Under the pieces are notes generated by a model. That model searched no databases. It saw nothing but the letters and a program-made list of their open reading frames with translations, and had not been told where the DNA came from. This document shows positions 16,998 through 25,840 of a stretch of DNA of 64,000 nucleotides, one piece after another. Position 1 is the stretch's first letter. The number at the start of each line of letters is the position of its first letter. Source of the DNA: Tenacibaculum lutimaris (GTDB lineage Bacteria; Bacteroidota; Bacteroidia; Flavobacteriales; Flavobacteriaceae); the NCBI RefSeq assembly GCF_003610735.1, contig NZ_RAQM01000011.1:95512-159511 (forward strand), read 5' to 3'. The position numbers and the translations under genes are program-made.

Positions 16998-18398
16998 ATG
17001 AAACAAAGTTTATTAATAGCTCTTTTACTAACTATTCCGTTAATCAATATTTTGGCACAGGAAAAAACACCTATTTTAACTGGAAAAGTTGAGATTTCAA
17101 TTACAGAAGGAACTTTTGAATGTGATTTAACATTAAGTGAAATACCTCACATTGAAGATTATTTTATCCGTCTAAATTCAGGAATGAATATACTTCATAT
17201 GAGAAGTAAAAAACCAAATGATTTTTTAATCTATTACAGTAAATCACTTAATGACAGCCTATCAACAGGGGAAAGTAACGCCTATTTTTTTAAAAATAAT
17301 AGTGGAAAAGGTAAGTTTCTTCCAGAATCCGTTCAGTTTAAATATGTAGGTAAGTTCCCTGTTGTAAAAGATACGATTGAAAATTACAGCCGAAAAGATT
17401 GGAAAGGAAATATAGCATTTAATCGAAATTCGGTTCGTTCAGATGGACGTCAATCCGCTTGGTATCCAATTTTGTACGATATTACAAACGACAAAGTATT
17501 AGAAAAAATAAAATACAATATTGAACTAACTTGTTCTGACTGCAATACATTATACATGAATGGTAATAAACCAATTAAAGCACAATCATATAATTTTAAG
17601 AGTGAAAGTCCACAAGAATTGACACTTTTTTGCGGCAACTATGATTTTGCAGAATTGAATAATACTTACTTTTTGAATTCAGGTCTTGATAATGAAGAGG
17701 TAGAAGAATTTGGAGAGCTTATAAATTCTTATAAGAACTTTTACTCTAAAAATTTAAATATATCTTTTGAACAACCAGTTAGTTTTGTTCAAACAACACC
17801 AATCTCAAAAAAAGACGGATGGATGTTTGTTTCATATCCAACAATTATGAGTATTGGTTGGAAAAATAGCCTAAAAAACATTGTTGAGCCAAAATACCAA
17901 AATTTTTATCGTCCTTTTATAGCTCACGAATTAGGTCATTTCTATTTCGGCACTTTCAAAGTCTTTAATTCTGAACTTGGAGATATGATGAGTGAGGGGT
18001 TTTCAGAATTCTTATCATTACAATTGACAAAGAAATTTATAGGAGAAGATGTTTACAAGGAAAAAGTAAATGAGAAAATTAAAAATTTAGAAAAATTTAA
18101 TGCTACACCTTTTGCTAAAATAAAATCTGATTCTGAATATAACAACAGACAATTATATGTTTACAATTATGCACCAATAATATTCCTTGCTATTAAAAAA
18201 GAAATTGGGGAAAATGAAATGTGGAAATGGTTAAATAGAATATTGATTAAACCAACTAAATTCACCGATTACAATTTTTTAATCTCGACATTACAGCAAA
18301 CATTAAAAAATGAAAAGGAATTAAACACCTTAAAAACCAAATACTTTGAGAGTGACAAATCACTTGAAAATGCAATTAAAAAAATAGAAACGGAATAA
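16998..18398 (+). CDS. Gluzincin (M1-like) metallopeptidase, secreted (unit C5)
   Basis: A 466-residue protein with signal peptide MKQSLLIALLLTIPLINILA. The zinc motif HELGHFYFG lies at about residue 312, with a glutamate in MMSEGFSEFLSL about 18-20 residues later as third ligand; this is the HExxH-x18-E spacing of M1-like gluzincins. The N-terminal part resembles the beta-rich domain of M1 aminopeptidases. The gene starts right after the truncated site E5 and ends just before the IS110-type remnant, so both unit borders are damaged. Confidence 0.7.
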   Translation: MKQSLLIALLLTIPLINILAQEKTPILTGKVEISITEGTFECDLTLSEIPHIEDYFIRLNSGMNILHMRSKKPNDFLIYYSKSLNDSLSTGESNAYFFKNNSGKGKFLPESVQFKYVGKFPVVKDTIENYSRKDWKGNIAFNRNSVRSDGRQSAWYPILYDITNDKVLEKIKYNIELTCSDCNTLYMNGNKPIKAQSYNFKSESPQELTLFCGNYDFAELNNTYFLNSGLDNEEVEEFGELINSYKNFYSKNLNISFEQPVSFVQTTPISKKDGWMFVSYPTIMSIGWKNSLKNIVEPKYQNFYRPFIAHELGHFYFGTFKVFNSELGDMMSEGFSEFLSLQLTKKFIGEDVYKEKVNEKIKNLEKFNATPFAKIKSDSEYNNRQLYVYNYAPIIFLAIKKEIGENEMWKWLNRILIKPTKFTDYNFLISTLQQTLKNEKELNTLKTKYFESDKSLENAIKKIETE

Positions 18399-18416
18399 AA
18401 CCCACCTAAAACAAAG

Positions 18417-18561
18417 AACTGAGGTAAAAACAAGTAAATTTTATACTTTTTTAAACTAAAGTACTTTTATAGTTCATATCATAAGGTAAACCACTTTTTA
18501 CTATTGCAAAAGCTTGTTTTAGTAGCTTATTACACACCGCTATTAAAGCAAGTTTTTTAAC
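18417..18561 (-). pseudogene. IS110-type transposase remnant (3' end only)
   Basis: The reverse strand encodes a 37-residue C-terminus with NKLLKQAFAIVKSG and then YKSTLV before the stop at 18453-18451, typical of flavobacterial IS110-family transposases. An in-frame stop lies just upstream (18564-18562) and no more of the gene is present, so this is a decayed copy. The 3' flank from AACAAAGAACTGAGG through the transposase end is nearly identical to 63906-64000. The element end abuts AACAAAG, the conserved bases of the cassette end site. Confidence 0.75.
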
Positions 18562-18610
18562 CTAAAAACTATCCTCTTTAAAATTTGTCAAACATTCGTA
18601 ATTTTGCCCT

Positions 18611-19084
18611 ATGAAAATAAAACTACTCGCCATAGGTAAAACTGACAATAAGCAGTTACAGCAATTAATTGACGAATACCAAAACCGATTAAAACACTAT
18701 GTAAAGTTTGACTTGGACATTATTCCTGACATTAAAAATGTTAAAAACCTAAGTGAGTCTCAACAAAAAGAAAAAGAAGGTGAGTTAATTTTAGCTAAAT
18801 TACAACCTACAGACCAACTAGTTTTATTAGACGATAAAGGAAAACAGCACACTTCTATGGAGTTTTCTCAGTATTTACAAAAGAAAATGAACTCTGGTAT
18901 TAAACAACTAGTATTGGTTATAGGTGGACCTTATGGTTTTTCAGAAGCTGTTTATCAAAAATCGCAAGGAAAATTATCGTTATCTAAAATGACGTTTTCT
19001 CACCAAATGATTCGTTTATTTATTGTGGAGCAAATTTACCGTGGTTTTACCATTTTACGTAACGAACCTTACCATCATGAATAG
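18611..19084 (+). CDS. rlmH: 23S rRNA (pseudouridine-1915 N3)-methyltransferase
   Basis: A 157-residue SPOUT-class methyltransferase that methylates pseudouridine 1915 in helix 69 of 23S rRNA, acting on the 70S ribosome. The start MKIKLLAIGKT, the SAM-binding knot VIGGPYGFSEAVY, and the C-terminal FTILRNEPYHHE are diagnostic. The length is normal. A TAATTTTG box sits directly upstream but without a properly spaced -33 element. Confidence 0.96.
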   Translation: MKIKLLAIGKTDNKQLQQLIDEYQNRLKHYVKFDLDIIPDIKNVKNLSESQQKEKEGELILAKLQPTDQLVLLDDKGKQHTSMEFSQYLQKKMNSGIKQLVLVIGGPYGFSEAVYQKSQGKLSLSKMTFSHQMIRLFIVEQIYRGFTILRNEPYHHE

Positions 19085-19142
19085 CATTTTTTTTCATTCT
19101 TAAAAAACCTTCAACAAAACAATGTTCTTTTAGTAATAAGCT

Positions 19143-19150
19143 ATATTTTT
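19143..19150 (+). promoter_or_regulatory. Putative -7 box for the coiled-coil gene
   Basis: TATTTTTG fits TAnnTTTG and lies 27 bp before the start codon of the next gene, in the gap after rlmH. The -33 region is not clear. Confidence 0.35.
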
Positions 19151-19177
19151 GCGCCCCGAAAAATAAAACTTATTAAA

Positions 19178-20026
19178 ATGAAAACATTAAGATTATTAGT
19201 TTCAATCTTTTTTGTATCCCTTATTAGTATACAACAAATTTCAGCCCAGGACGATATTAAAACTTTAAAAGCTCAAGTTAAAAACAAACAAAGCCAAATT
19301 AGTGCTAATGAAGAGATTTTAATGAGCGGCGTTACAGCCTTAAAACGTGTAAAAGGTAACTTAGAGCGCTTTAAAAACAGCAAAAAGGCTACAAAACAAG
19401 AAGTAGAAAGAAAAGAAAAAATCGTTGCGAATATGCAACAAAGACTTACCAAGTTAAATTCTCAAATAGATTTACATAAAAAAGATTTAGCTACTCTGGA
19501 AAGAAAATTAGCTAGAAAACTTAAAAAAGAGCAACCTGTAGAAAAAGTTGAAAACACAACTCAAAACACTGAGGTTGCTTATGACGATAACATTAGTAGT
19601 GAGCAAAAAGAAATTCTTTTACAAAAGCAAAAGCTTGAAGAAGCTCGTAAAAAGTTAGATGAAGAAAGAAAAGCTAGAGAATTAGCTTACTTAAAAGAGC
19701 AAGAAACGTTACGTTTAGAAGAAGAAAAATTGAAGCAATTAAGCAATCAAATTAAAGCTAAAGAGCAAAACATTAGCAAAGAAAAAAACACATTAATCAG
19801 CGATCTTGAAGATGATATTAGCATTAATGAAGAAATTTTAATCAGCGGAAAAGAAGGTTTAGCTAAAATGAAATCTAAACTAGAAGAAGCTAAAAAAGAT
19901 GCTTCTACCTCTAAAGAAAGTATCGAACGAAAAGAAGCTATTATTAGTCAAATTGAAACTCGTTTGCTAAAAATTGAAAACGAAATAGACGCTAAAAAAC
20001 AAGAATTAGCAAAGATAAAAGGATAA
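19178..20026 (+). CDS. Secreted coiled-coil protein with duplicated motif
   Basis: A 282-residue protein with a signal peptide ending near QQISAQ and then almost entirely charged coiled coil. The segment SANEEILMSGVTALKRVKG near residue 47 recurs as SINEEILISGKEGLAKMKS near residue 218, each followed by a KxxVERKE/SIERKE stretch and a further helix, so the protein is an internal duplication separated by a KLEEARKKLDEERKA helix. I do not recognise a named family. It sits alone between rlmH and a strong terminator. Confidence 0.7.
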   Translation: MKTLRLLVSIFFVSLISIQQISAQDDIKTLKAQVKNKQSQISANEEILMSGVTALKRVKGNLERFKNSKKATKQEVERKEKIVANMQQRLTKLNSQIDLHKKDLATLERKLARKLKKEQPVEKVENTTQNTEVAYDDNISSEQKEILLQKQKLEEARKKLDEERKARELAYLKEQETLRLEEEKLKQLSNQIKAKEQNISKEKNTLISDLEDDISINEEILISGKEGLAKMKSKLEEAKKDASTSKESIERKEAIISQIETRLLKIENEIDAKKQELAKIKG

Positions 20027-20027
20027 A

Positions 20028-20056
20028 AAAAGAGGCTTTCAAGCCTCTTTTTTTAT
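20028..20056 (+). terminator. Intrinsic terminator after the coiled-coil gene
   Basis: An 8-bp stem AGAGGCTT / AAGCCTCT with a two-base TC apex, flanked by A and T runs, directly after the stop codon. Confidence 0.9.
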
Positions 20057-20162
20057 TTCTCTATGTTAACGCTTTAAGCAACAGTATTCCTTCTACAAAT
20101 AAGAAAAACACAAGTAAAGATGATAAAAATTGAATACATTTGCTTTAGTTAATTACCAATAC

Positions 20163-20741
20163 ATGAAATTAGTTTTTGCTACTAACAACCTAAATAAGCT
20201 TGCTGAAGTACAAAAAATGCTTCCTACTACTATTGAGTTACTTTCTTTAAAAGATATTAATTGTTTTGATGATATTGAAGAAACAGCTACAACCTTAGAA
20301 GGAAATGCTCAAATTAAAGCCAATCACATTAGCGAAAAATACGGTTACAACTGTTTTGCCGATGATACAGGTTTAGAAGTTTCTGCTTTAAACGGGGCTC
20401 CTGGAGTATATTCTGCACGATATGCAGGTGAACCTACCAATGCAGAAAACAACATGCAAAAACTCTTACAAGAATTAGATAACCAAACTAATAGAGACGC
20501 TCAGTTTAAAACCTCGATTTGTTTAAACTTAAACGGGGAACAATTTTTATTTGACGGAGTGTGTAAGGGAACCATTTTAACATCTAAACAAGGTGAAAAA
20601 GGTTTTGGATATGATCCTATTTTTCAACCTGAAGGATACAATAAATCATTTGCAGAAATGACAGCTGAAGAAAAAAACAACATTAGTCATAGAGGATTAG
20701 CTATTCAGCAATTAGTTTCATTTCTAAAATCAATAAACTAG
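20163..20741 (+). CDS. rdgB: XTP/dITP diphosphatase (RdgB/HAM1)
   Basis: A 192-residue house-cleaning pyrophosphatase that hydrolyses dITP, XTP and ITP to the monophosphates, keeping them out of DNA and RNA. The start at 20163 ([12 protein letters not shown]) is chosen over an upstream TTG because FATNNxxK begins the family fold. [12 protein letters not shown] is the metal-binding loop, and [12 protein letters not shown] plus SHRGLA are the base-recognition motifs. A TACATTTG box lies upstream. Confidence 0.95.
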   Translation: MKLVFATNNLNKLAEVQKMLPTTIELLSLKDINCFDDIEETATTLEGNAQIKANHISEKYGYNCFADDTGLEVSALNGAPGVYSARYAGEPTNAENNMQKLLQELDNQTNRDAQFKTSICLNLNGEQFLFDGVCKGTILTSKQGEKGFGYDPIFQPEGYNKSFAEMTAEEKNNISHRGLAIQQLVSFLKSIN

Positions 20742-21773
20742 TTGAACTTATCAAAAACATACACAACACATTTTATACTCTTATTTGTAATACTGCTTGT
20801 TTTATTTATTACAAACATTAGTTTAGGGTCTGTTTCTATACCTTTAAAAGAAATTTTCAACTTACTGTCAGGAGGTGTTGCTTCAAAAAGTAGTTGGGAA
20901 ACCATTATTATAAGCTACCGACTACCAAAAGCTATTACAGCAATATTAGTAGGATCAGGACTTTCTATAAGTGGTTTGTTAATGCAAACCTTATTTAGAA
21001 ATCCGCTTGCTGGTCCTTTTGTTTTAGGAATCTCTTCTGGTGCAAGCCTTGGTGTAGCATTGCTTATTTTAGGTTCTAGTGTTTTTGGAGGATTTTTTCT
21101 TGTTGCTATTTACTCTAACTGGGCGTTAGCCATTGCAGCAAGTGCAGGATCTTTCTTAGTATTATCTTCCGTTATTATAGCTGCTAACAGAGTTCGTAAT
21201 ACGATGTCTATATTAATTATTGGATTAATGTTTGGTTCGTTAACATCCGCAGTTATTAGCGTACTGGCTTTTTTTAGTGAAGCTGAACAAATACAACAAT
21301 ATTTATTTTGGAGTTTTGGAAGCTTAGGAAACTTAACTTGGGCTGAACTTTCTGTTTTTGGAATTATTTACCTAGTAGGAATTCTTGGAACATTTTTAGT
21401 TATTAAACCTTTAAACAGCTTTTTATTGGGAGAAAACTATGCAAAAAGCTTAGGAATCAACATCAAAAAAAGTAGAAATATAATTTTACTAATCACAAGT
21501 ATTCTTACAGGAGTAATCACTGCTTTTTCAGGTCCTATTGCTTTTGTTGGATTAGCTGTTCCCCATATTGCAAAAATGATTTTTTCTACTTCAAACCATA
21601 AAATATTATTGCCTGCAGTTGCTTTAATTGGAGCAATTATTCTCTTAATTTGCGACAGTATAGCGCAATTACCTACAAGCGAGTTTACCTTACCTATTAA
21701 TGCAATAACATCGTTATTTGGGGCTCCTGTAGTTATTTGGCTTTTAATTAGAAAGAAGAAAATATATGTATAA
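20742..21773 (+). CDS. Iron-siderophore/cobalamin-type ABC permease (FecCD family)
   Basis: A 343-residue inner-membrane permease with about nine to ten helices. GSGLSISGLLMQTLFRNPLAGPFVLGISSGAS is the classical FecCD/BtuC motif region, and SGPIAFVGLAVPHIAKM is the coupling segment that contacts the ATPase. The best start is TTG at 20742, immediately after the rdgB stop; it gives a proper first transmembrane helix and no ATG lies nearby. With the next gene it forms an importer for siderophore or haem; no binding protein is encoded here. Confidence 0.9.
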   Translation: MNLSKTYTTHFILLFVILLVLFITNISLGSVSIPLKEIFNLLSGGVASKSSWETIIISYRLPKAITAILVGSGLSISGLLMQTLFRNPLAGPFVLGISSGASLGVALLILGSSVFGGFFLVAIYSNWALAIAASAGSFLVLSSVIIAANRVRNTMSILIIGLMFGSLTSAVISVLAFFSEAEQIQQYLFWSFGSLGNLTWAELSVFGIIYLVGILGTFLVIKPLNSFLLGENYAKSLGINIKKSRNIILLITSILTGVITAFSGPIAFVGLAVPHIAKMIFSTSNHKILLPAVALIGAIILLICDSIAQLPTSEFTLPINAITSLFGAPVVIWLLIRKKKIYV

Positions 21774-21805
21774 AACTAAGGTTATAAACAATTAAATAAG
21801 TAAAC

Positions 21806-22603
21806 ATCAAGCAACAACAACAAAATACCGTCTTACAAACAGAAAACCTTTCAATAGGTTATAAATCAAAAAAGCAAGAAACTCTTATTGCTTCAAACAT
21901 TGATTTAGCTATTGAAAAAGGGAAATTTGTTGCTTTGTTAGGAAAAAATGGAATTGGAAAATCAACCTTACTTCGTACTATTTCTAAAGTTCAAAAACCT
22001 TTAAAAGGTGTTGTAAAAATCAATCAAAAAGAACTTTCTTCTTATTCAAACCAAGAGCTTTCTACTTGTTTAAGTTTAGTACTAACCGAACGTTTACCTT
22101 TAAGTCAGTTAACCGTTTTTGAATTAGTTGCTTTGGGACGACAACCCTACACCAATTGGATTGACAAACTCACACAAGAACACTTAAAAAAGATTCTCTG
22201 GGCAATTGAACAAACTGAAATTACACATATAAAAAACAAACGTTTTTACGAGTTAAGCGATGGTCAATTACAACGGGTACTAATTGCCCGTGCTTTAGCC
22301 CAAGACACCGAAATCATTATTTTGGATGAACCTACTGCTCACCTAGACATACACCACACATTCAAAGTATTTTCCCTCTTAAAAAAATTAGTAAAAAATA
22401 CTGGTAAAACTATCATCATTTCTACACATGAAGTAAACCTAGCTATTCAATTAGCAGATGAGTTTATTTTACTTTCAGAAAGTCAATTATATACAGGTAC
22501 TTCGCAAGAATTGATTGAGCAAAATGCTTTTGAAGAACTTTTTCCTAAAGAACTTATAAGTTTTAACAAAACGTTAGAACAATTCGTTATTAAGAAAAAT
22601 TAA
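21806..22603 (+). CDS. FecE/BtuD-type ABC transporter ATP-binding protein
   Basis: The frame is open from a stop at 21797-21799. Walker A is GKNGIGKST, the signature LSDGQLQRV, Walker B IIILDEPTAHLD and the switch histidine STHEV. A TTG at 21935 would start only three residues before Walker A and would delete the essential first strands. The upstream reading NTVLQTENLSIGYKSKKQET is clearly a normal ABC N-terminus. No ATG, GTG or TTG precedes it, so ATC at 21806 is proposed as start (265 residues). It energises the FecCD permease next door. Confidence 0.85.
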   Translation: MKQQQQNTVLQTENLSIGYKSKKQETLIASNIDLAIEKGKFVALLGKNGIGKSTLLRTISKVQKPLKGVVKINQKELSSYSNQELSTCLSLVLTERLPLSQLTVFELVALGRQPYTNWIDKLTQEHLKKILWAIEQTEITHIKNKRFYELSDGQLQRVLIARALAQDTEIIILDEPTAHLDIHHTFKVFSLLKKLVKNTGKTIIISTHEVNLAIQLADEFILLSESQLYTGTSQELIEQNAFEELFPKELISFNKTLEQFVIKKN

Positions 22604-22605
22604 AT

Positions 22606-22635
22606 TTGAATCCCTGTAACATTTTGTTACATTTG
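22606..22635 (+). promoter_or_regulatory. Bacteroidota promoter of the M28 peptidase gene
   Basis: TTG (22606-22608), a 19-bp spacer and TACATTTG (22628-22635), matching the -33/-7 consensus, with the start codon 35 bp downstream. Confidence 0.65.
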
Positions 22636-22669
22636 GATACTAATCAAACTAAACAAACCTTAATTATTG

Positions 22670-23707
22670 ATGAAAAAATTACTTTACATGGTAGGTGCAA
22701 TTGCATTGGTAGCATGTGGTTCTAGCAAAGAAACAGCTAGTACCGACAATGATACTACCACTGATTTTGCTGCTAAATATGCCAAAACCATTACTGCTAA
22801 AGATTTAGGAAAACATTTATTTATTTATGCTTCTGATGAGTTTGAAGGAAGAAATACTGGTGAACCTGGACAAAAGAAAGCGGTAAAATATTTAAAAGAT
22901 TTCTACGTAAGTCAAGGAATTGCTTCTCCGCTAGGTGGCGATGATTATTATCAAGAAGTACCTTCTGAATATTTAAGTAATAACCGTAGAGGAATCATTT
23001 TAAAAGATTCTGAAAACGTTCTTGCATACATCAAAGGAACTGAAAAACCAAACGAAATAATTGTTATTTCTGCTCACTTAGATCATGAAGGTATTAAAGA
23101 TGGTGAAATATACAATGGTGCTGATGACGATGGTTCTGGAACAGTGGCTATTTTAGAAATTGCGGAAGCTTTTAAACAAGCAGCTGATGCTGGTAAAGGC
23201 CCTAAACGCTCTATTTTATTCTTACACGTAACAGGAGAAGAAAAAGGATTATTAGGCTCTAAGTATTATACTGAAAATCCAATTTTCCCATTAGCAAATA
23301 CGGTTTCCAATCTAAACATTGATATGATTGGTAGAGTTGATGATCGCCACAAAGGAAATCCTAATTATGTATATTTAATTGGTTCTGATAAATTGAGTAC
23401 TGAATTACACAATATTTCAGAAGCTATGAACAAAAAATATACAAACATTGACTTAGATTACAAATACAACGATGATAACGACCCTAACCGTTTTTATTAT
23501 CGTTCAGACCATTATAATTTTGCTAAGCATAACATTCCTATTATTTTTTATTTTAATGGAACACATGCTGATTATCATAGACCAACCGATACACCTGACA
23601 AAATTAACTATGAAATGTTAGAAAACAGAGCTCGCTTAGTTTTCCATACTGCATGGGAAGTTGCTAATCGCGAAAATCGTGTTGTTGTTGATAAGGCTGC
23701 TAATTAA
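22670..23707 (+). CDS. M28 family zinc peptidase, lipoprotein
   Basis: A 345-residue dizinc exopeptidase, probably an aminopeptidase, anchored by a lipobox (LVACGSSK). I start at the ATG at 22670. Zinc ligands are in ISAHLDHEG, NGADDDGSG, HVTGEEKGLLGS (general-base Glu), NLNIDMIGR and the late THADYHRPTDTPDKI. The length is typical for single-domain M28 enzymes. It has its own promoter and terminator. Confidence 0.9.
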   Translation: MKKLLYMVGAIALVACGSSKETASTDNDTTTDFAAKYAKTITAKDLGKHLFIYASDEFEGRNTGEPGQKKAVKYLKDFYVSQGIASPLGGDDYYQEVPSEYLSNNRRGIILKDSENVLAYIKGTEKPNEIIVISAHLDHEGIKDGEIYNGADDDGSGTVAILEIAEAFKQAADAGKGPKRSILFLHVTGEEKGLLGSKYYTENPIFPLANTVSNLNIDMIGRVDDRHKGNPNYVYLIGSDKLSTELHNISEAMNKKYTNIDLDYKYNDDNDPNRFYYRSDHYNFAKHNIPIIFYFNGTHADYHRPTDTPDKINYEMLENRARLVFHTAWEVANRENRVVVDKAAN

Positions 23708-23737
23708 GGTCTATCCAAATTTAAATTACAAGTTATA

Positions 23738-23765
23738 AAGCTCATCAAATTGATGAGCTTTTTTT
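23738..23765 (+). terminator. Intrinsic terminator after the M28 gene
   Basis: A perfect 10-bp stem AAGCTCATCA / TGATGAGCTT with an AAT loop, followed by a T run. Confidence 0.92.
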
Positions 23766-23937
23766 ATGCTTAACTAACAACTCAGATTAAAATCCTTCAC
23801 TAAAAACTAGCTTTACAAACAGCAAATAGATTATTTAACGGTTAAAAAAAAATAATTAGAAAAATAATCTAACTTTTAACCTTTTAAATGACAAACAATA
23901 TTGTTTCATTTACTTTTGCCCGCTTAAAATTTCACCC

Positions 23938-25107
23938 ATGGCAAACGAGCAAAAACTATCAGTAGAAGATCAAGAAAAACTACATAAACTAGAGCAAGAA
24001 TTAAGCACTGCTCGTGATACTTTTTTAGGATATCCAGTATCAAAAGATTTTGACTATTCTGAACTAAATAAATTCTTTCAATACCCAATTAACAACCTTG
24101 GTGATCCTTTTGAACAAGGCACTTACCGCGTACAAACCCACGAAATGGAACGTGAAGTTATAGCTTTTTTCGCTAAGTTATTTAGAGCTAATCCGAAAGA
24201 TTTTTGGGGTTATGTAACTAATGGTGGTTCTGAAAGTAATTTATATGGTTTGTATATTGCCCGTGAACTGTTTCCTAAAGCTATGGTGTACTATTCTGAA
24301 TCTACACATTATAGTGTACGTAAAAACATTCACCTACTAAATATTCCAAGCATTGTAATTAAATCGCAAGAAAATGGTGAAATGGATTATGAAGATTTTG
24401 AAAATACTGTTCGTATGAATCGTCATAAACCAGTAATCGTTTTGGCTACTTTTGGCACAACCATGAAAGAAGCTAAAGACGATATAGGCAGAATTAAAGG
24501 AATTTTAAGCAACCTAGCGATTCAAGACCACTATATTCACTGTGACGCTGCTTTGGCTGGTTCATTTGGTCCGTTTATGCAACCCCGTTTACCATTTGAT
24601 TTTATGGATGGTGCAGATAGTATTTCTATCAGTGGACATAAGTTTATCGGTTCACCAATACCGACTGGAGTATTAATGGCTAAACGATCAAACAGAGACA
24701 GAATCGCCAAAGGCATTTCTTATATAGGATCATTTGATACTACCATTACAGGTTCTCGTAACGGACATTCACCGTTATTTTTATGGTACGCCTTAAAGCA
24801 ATTAGGTATTGAAGGCCTACAAAAACGCTACGAGCATAGTTTAGCTGTAGCTGAATATTGCGAAGCTGAATTACAAAAAATTGGAATAAATGCTTGGAGA
24901 AATCCTAATGCTATCACTGTAGTGCTACCAAAAACTCCACAAAGTATTAAAGATAAATGGCAGTTAGCTACTGAAGGTAACATTTCTCATGTCATTTGTA
25001 TGCCTAACGTAACAAAAACTCAAATTGATGAATTTGTAAACGATTTAAAAAATTGTACAGAACAGATTATTGAGGAGGAATTTTCCTATGATTTTTCATT
25101 AAGCTAA
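23938..25107 (+). CDS. hdc: PLP-dependent histidine decarboxylase
   Basis: A 389-residue group II amino-acid decarboxylase closest in pattern to bacterial histidine decarboxylases, which make histamine. Evidence: GYPVSKDFDYSELNKFF and NNLGDPFEQGTY near the start, GYVTNGGSESNLYG for PLP phosphate binding, HCDAALAGSFGPF with the PLP-binding Asp, and SISGHKFIGSP with the Schiff-base lysine. In some bacteria such enzymes serve siderophore synthesis, but only the ABC genes nearby hint at iron. The substrate is inferred from overall similarity. Confidence 0.8.
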   Translation: MANEQKLSVEDQEKLHKLEQELSTARDTFLGYPVSKDFDYSELNKFFQYPINNLGDPFEQGTYRVQTHEMEREVIAFFAKLFRANPKDFWGYVTNGGSESNLYGLYIARELFPKAMVYYSESTHYSVRKNIHLLNIPSIVIKSQENGEMDYEDFENTVRMNRHKPVIVLATFGTTMKEAKDDIGRIKGILSNLAIQDHYIHCDAALAGSFGPFMQPRLPFDFMDGADSISISGHKFIGSPIPTGVLMAKRSNRDRIAKGISYIGSFDTTITGSRNGHSPLFLWYALKQLGIEGLQKRYEHSLAVAEYCEAELQKIGINAWRNPNAITVVLPKTPQSIKDKWQLATEGNISHVICMPNVTKTQIDEFVNDLKNCTEQIIEEEFSYDFSLS

Positions 25108-25161
25108 CATTCAGTTAAATTATAAACAGTACTTTCGGCTACTTTAAAAGAAAAATTAATT

Positions 25162-25785
25162 ATGAAGAAATTACTATTATGCACAATGCTTTTTGCATTG
25201 TCATTTGCTTATGGGCAAGAAAAAAAAGAAAAATTAACTATTGATAAAGGTACGTGGTATACTGCTGGAAATTTTTCAATTGGAAAAAGTAATAATGAAT
25301 TTGAAGGTTCTCCTGAAACTTCTAAATATTTTAACTTTAACTTCTCTCCTAAGGTAGGATACACTATTAACGACAACTTAATTATAGGTTTAGGTGTAGG
25401 ATATGGGTATTCAAAAAGTGAATCAGGGAGTGAAATTGGAAAAGGTAACTCGTACCAAATCTTTCCTTATATCAAAAAACACTTTCCACTTGGAAAGAAA
25501 TTAACTATTTCGTTACAAGGAGAATTTAGTTATAGTTATTCTGACTATTCAAACAATATTACTCCTGATCCATACGAAAGAAGCACCAACCAATATTTTA
25601 TAGGAATGAGACCTGGAATGACTTATTTTTTAAACAAAAATATTGCCTTAGAAGCTAATATAGGTAGTTTAGGTTATTCTAAAATAGACCGAGAAGATTC
25701 CGATTTTTCAAATAGCAAATTCGACAGTTTTAATTTTAGCATCAACTCAACTGATTTATTTTTTGGCCTATCATATTATTGGTAG
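25162..25785 (+). CDS. Outer-membrane beta-barrel protein
   Basis: A 207-residue protein with signal peptide MKKLLLCTMLFALSFAYG and then alternating amphipathic strands rich in Gly, Tyr, Ser and Asn (VGYTINDNLIIGLGVGYGYS, FIGMRPGMTYFLNKNIALEA), ending in a C-terminal aromatic residue (LSYYW). This is the standard pattern of an eight-stranded OmpX/OmpW-like barrel in Bacteroidota. The ligand or role is unknown. Confidence 0.8.
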   Translation: MKKLLLCTMLFALSFAYGQEKKEKLTIDKGTWYTAGNFSIGKSNNEFEGSPETSKYFNFNFSPKVGYTINDNLIIGLGVGYGYSKSESGSEIGKGNSYQIFPYIKKHFPLGKKLTISLQGEFSYSYSDYSNNITPDPYERSTNQYFIGMRPGMTYFLNKNIALEANIGSLGYSKIDREDSDFSNSKFDSFNFSINSTDLFFGLSYYW

Positions 25786-25811
25786 TATTAAAGTTTACAA
25801 ATCAAACAAAA

Positions 25812-25840
25812 AACGCTAAGAAAATTCTTAGCGTTTTTTT
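25812..25840. terminator. Bidirectional intrinsic terminator
   Basis: An 11-bp stem AACGCTAAGAA / TTCTTAGCGTT with an AA apex, flanked by A and T runs, between the convergent barrel gene and methyltransferase gene. Confidence 0.92.

Larger units (their letters stand above)
13595..18416 (+). mobile_element. Cassette-like array A (units C1-C5)
   Basis: Five genes on the same strand, each followed by an imperfect palindrome. Units C1-C3 each begin with GTTG plus six unit-specific bases and end with the exact 10-base reverse complement: C1 13595/14189, C2 14318/14867, C3 14993/15840. C4 (15966) has lost its matching end and half of its palindrome; C5 has lost its left end. The array ends where an IS110-type remnant begins (18417). 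Gene content (unknown secreted protein, STM3941 family, Abi-alpha, hydrolase, metalloprotease) is accessory. The integron-like interpretation is inference from this end pairing. Confidence 0.65.
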
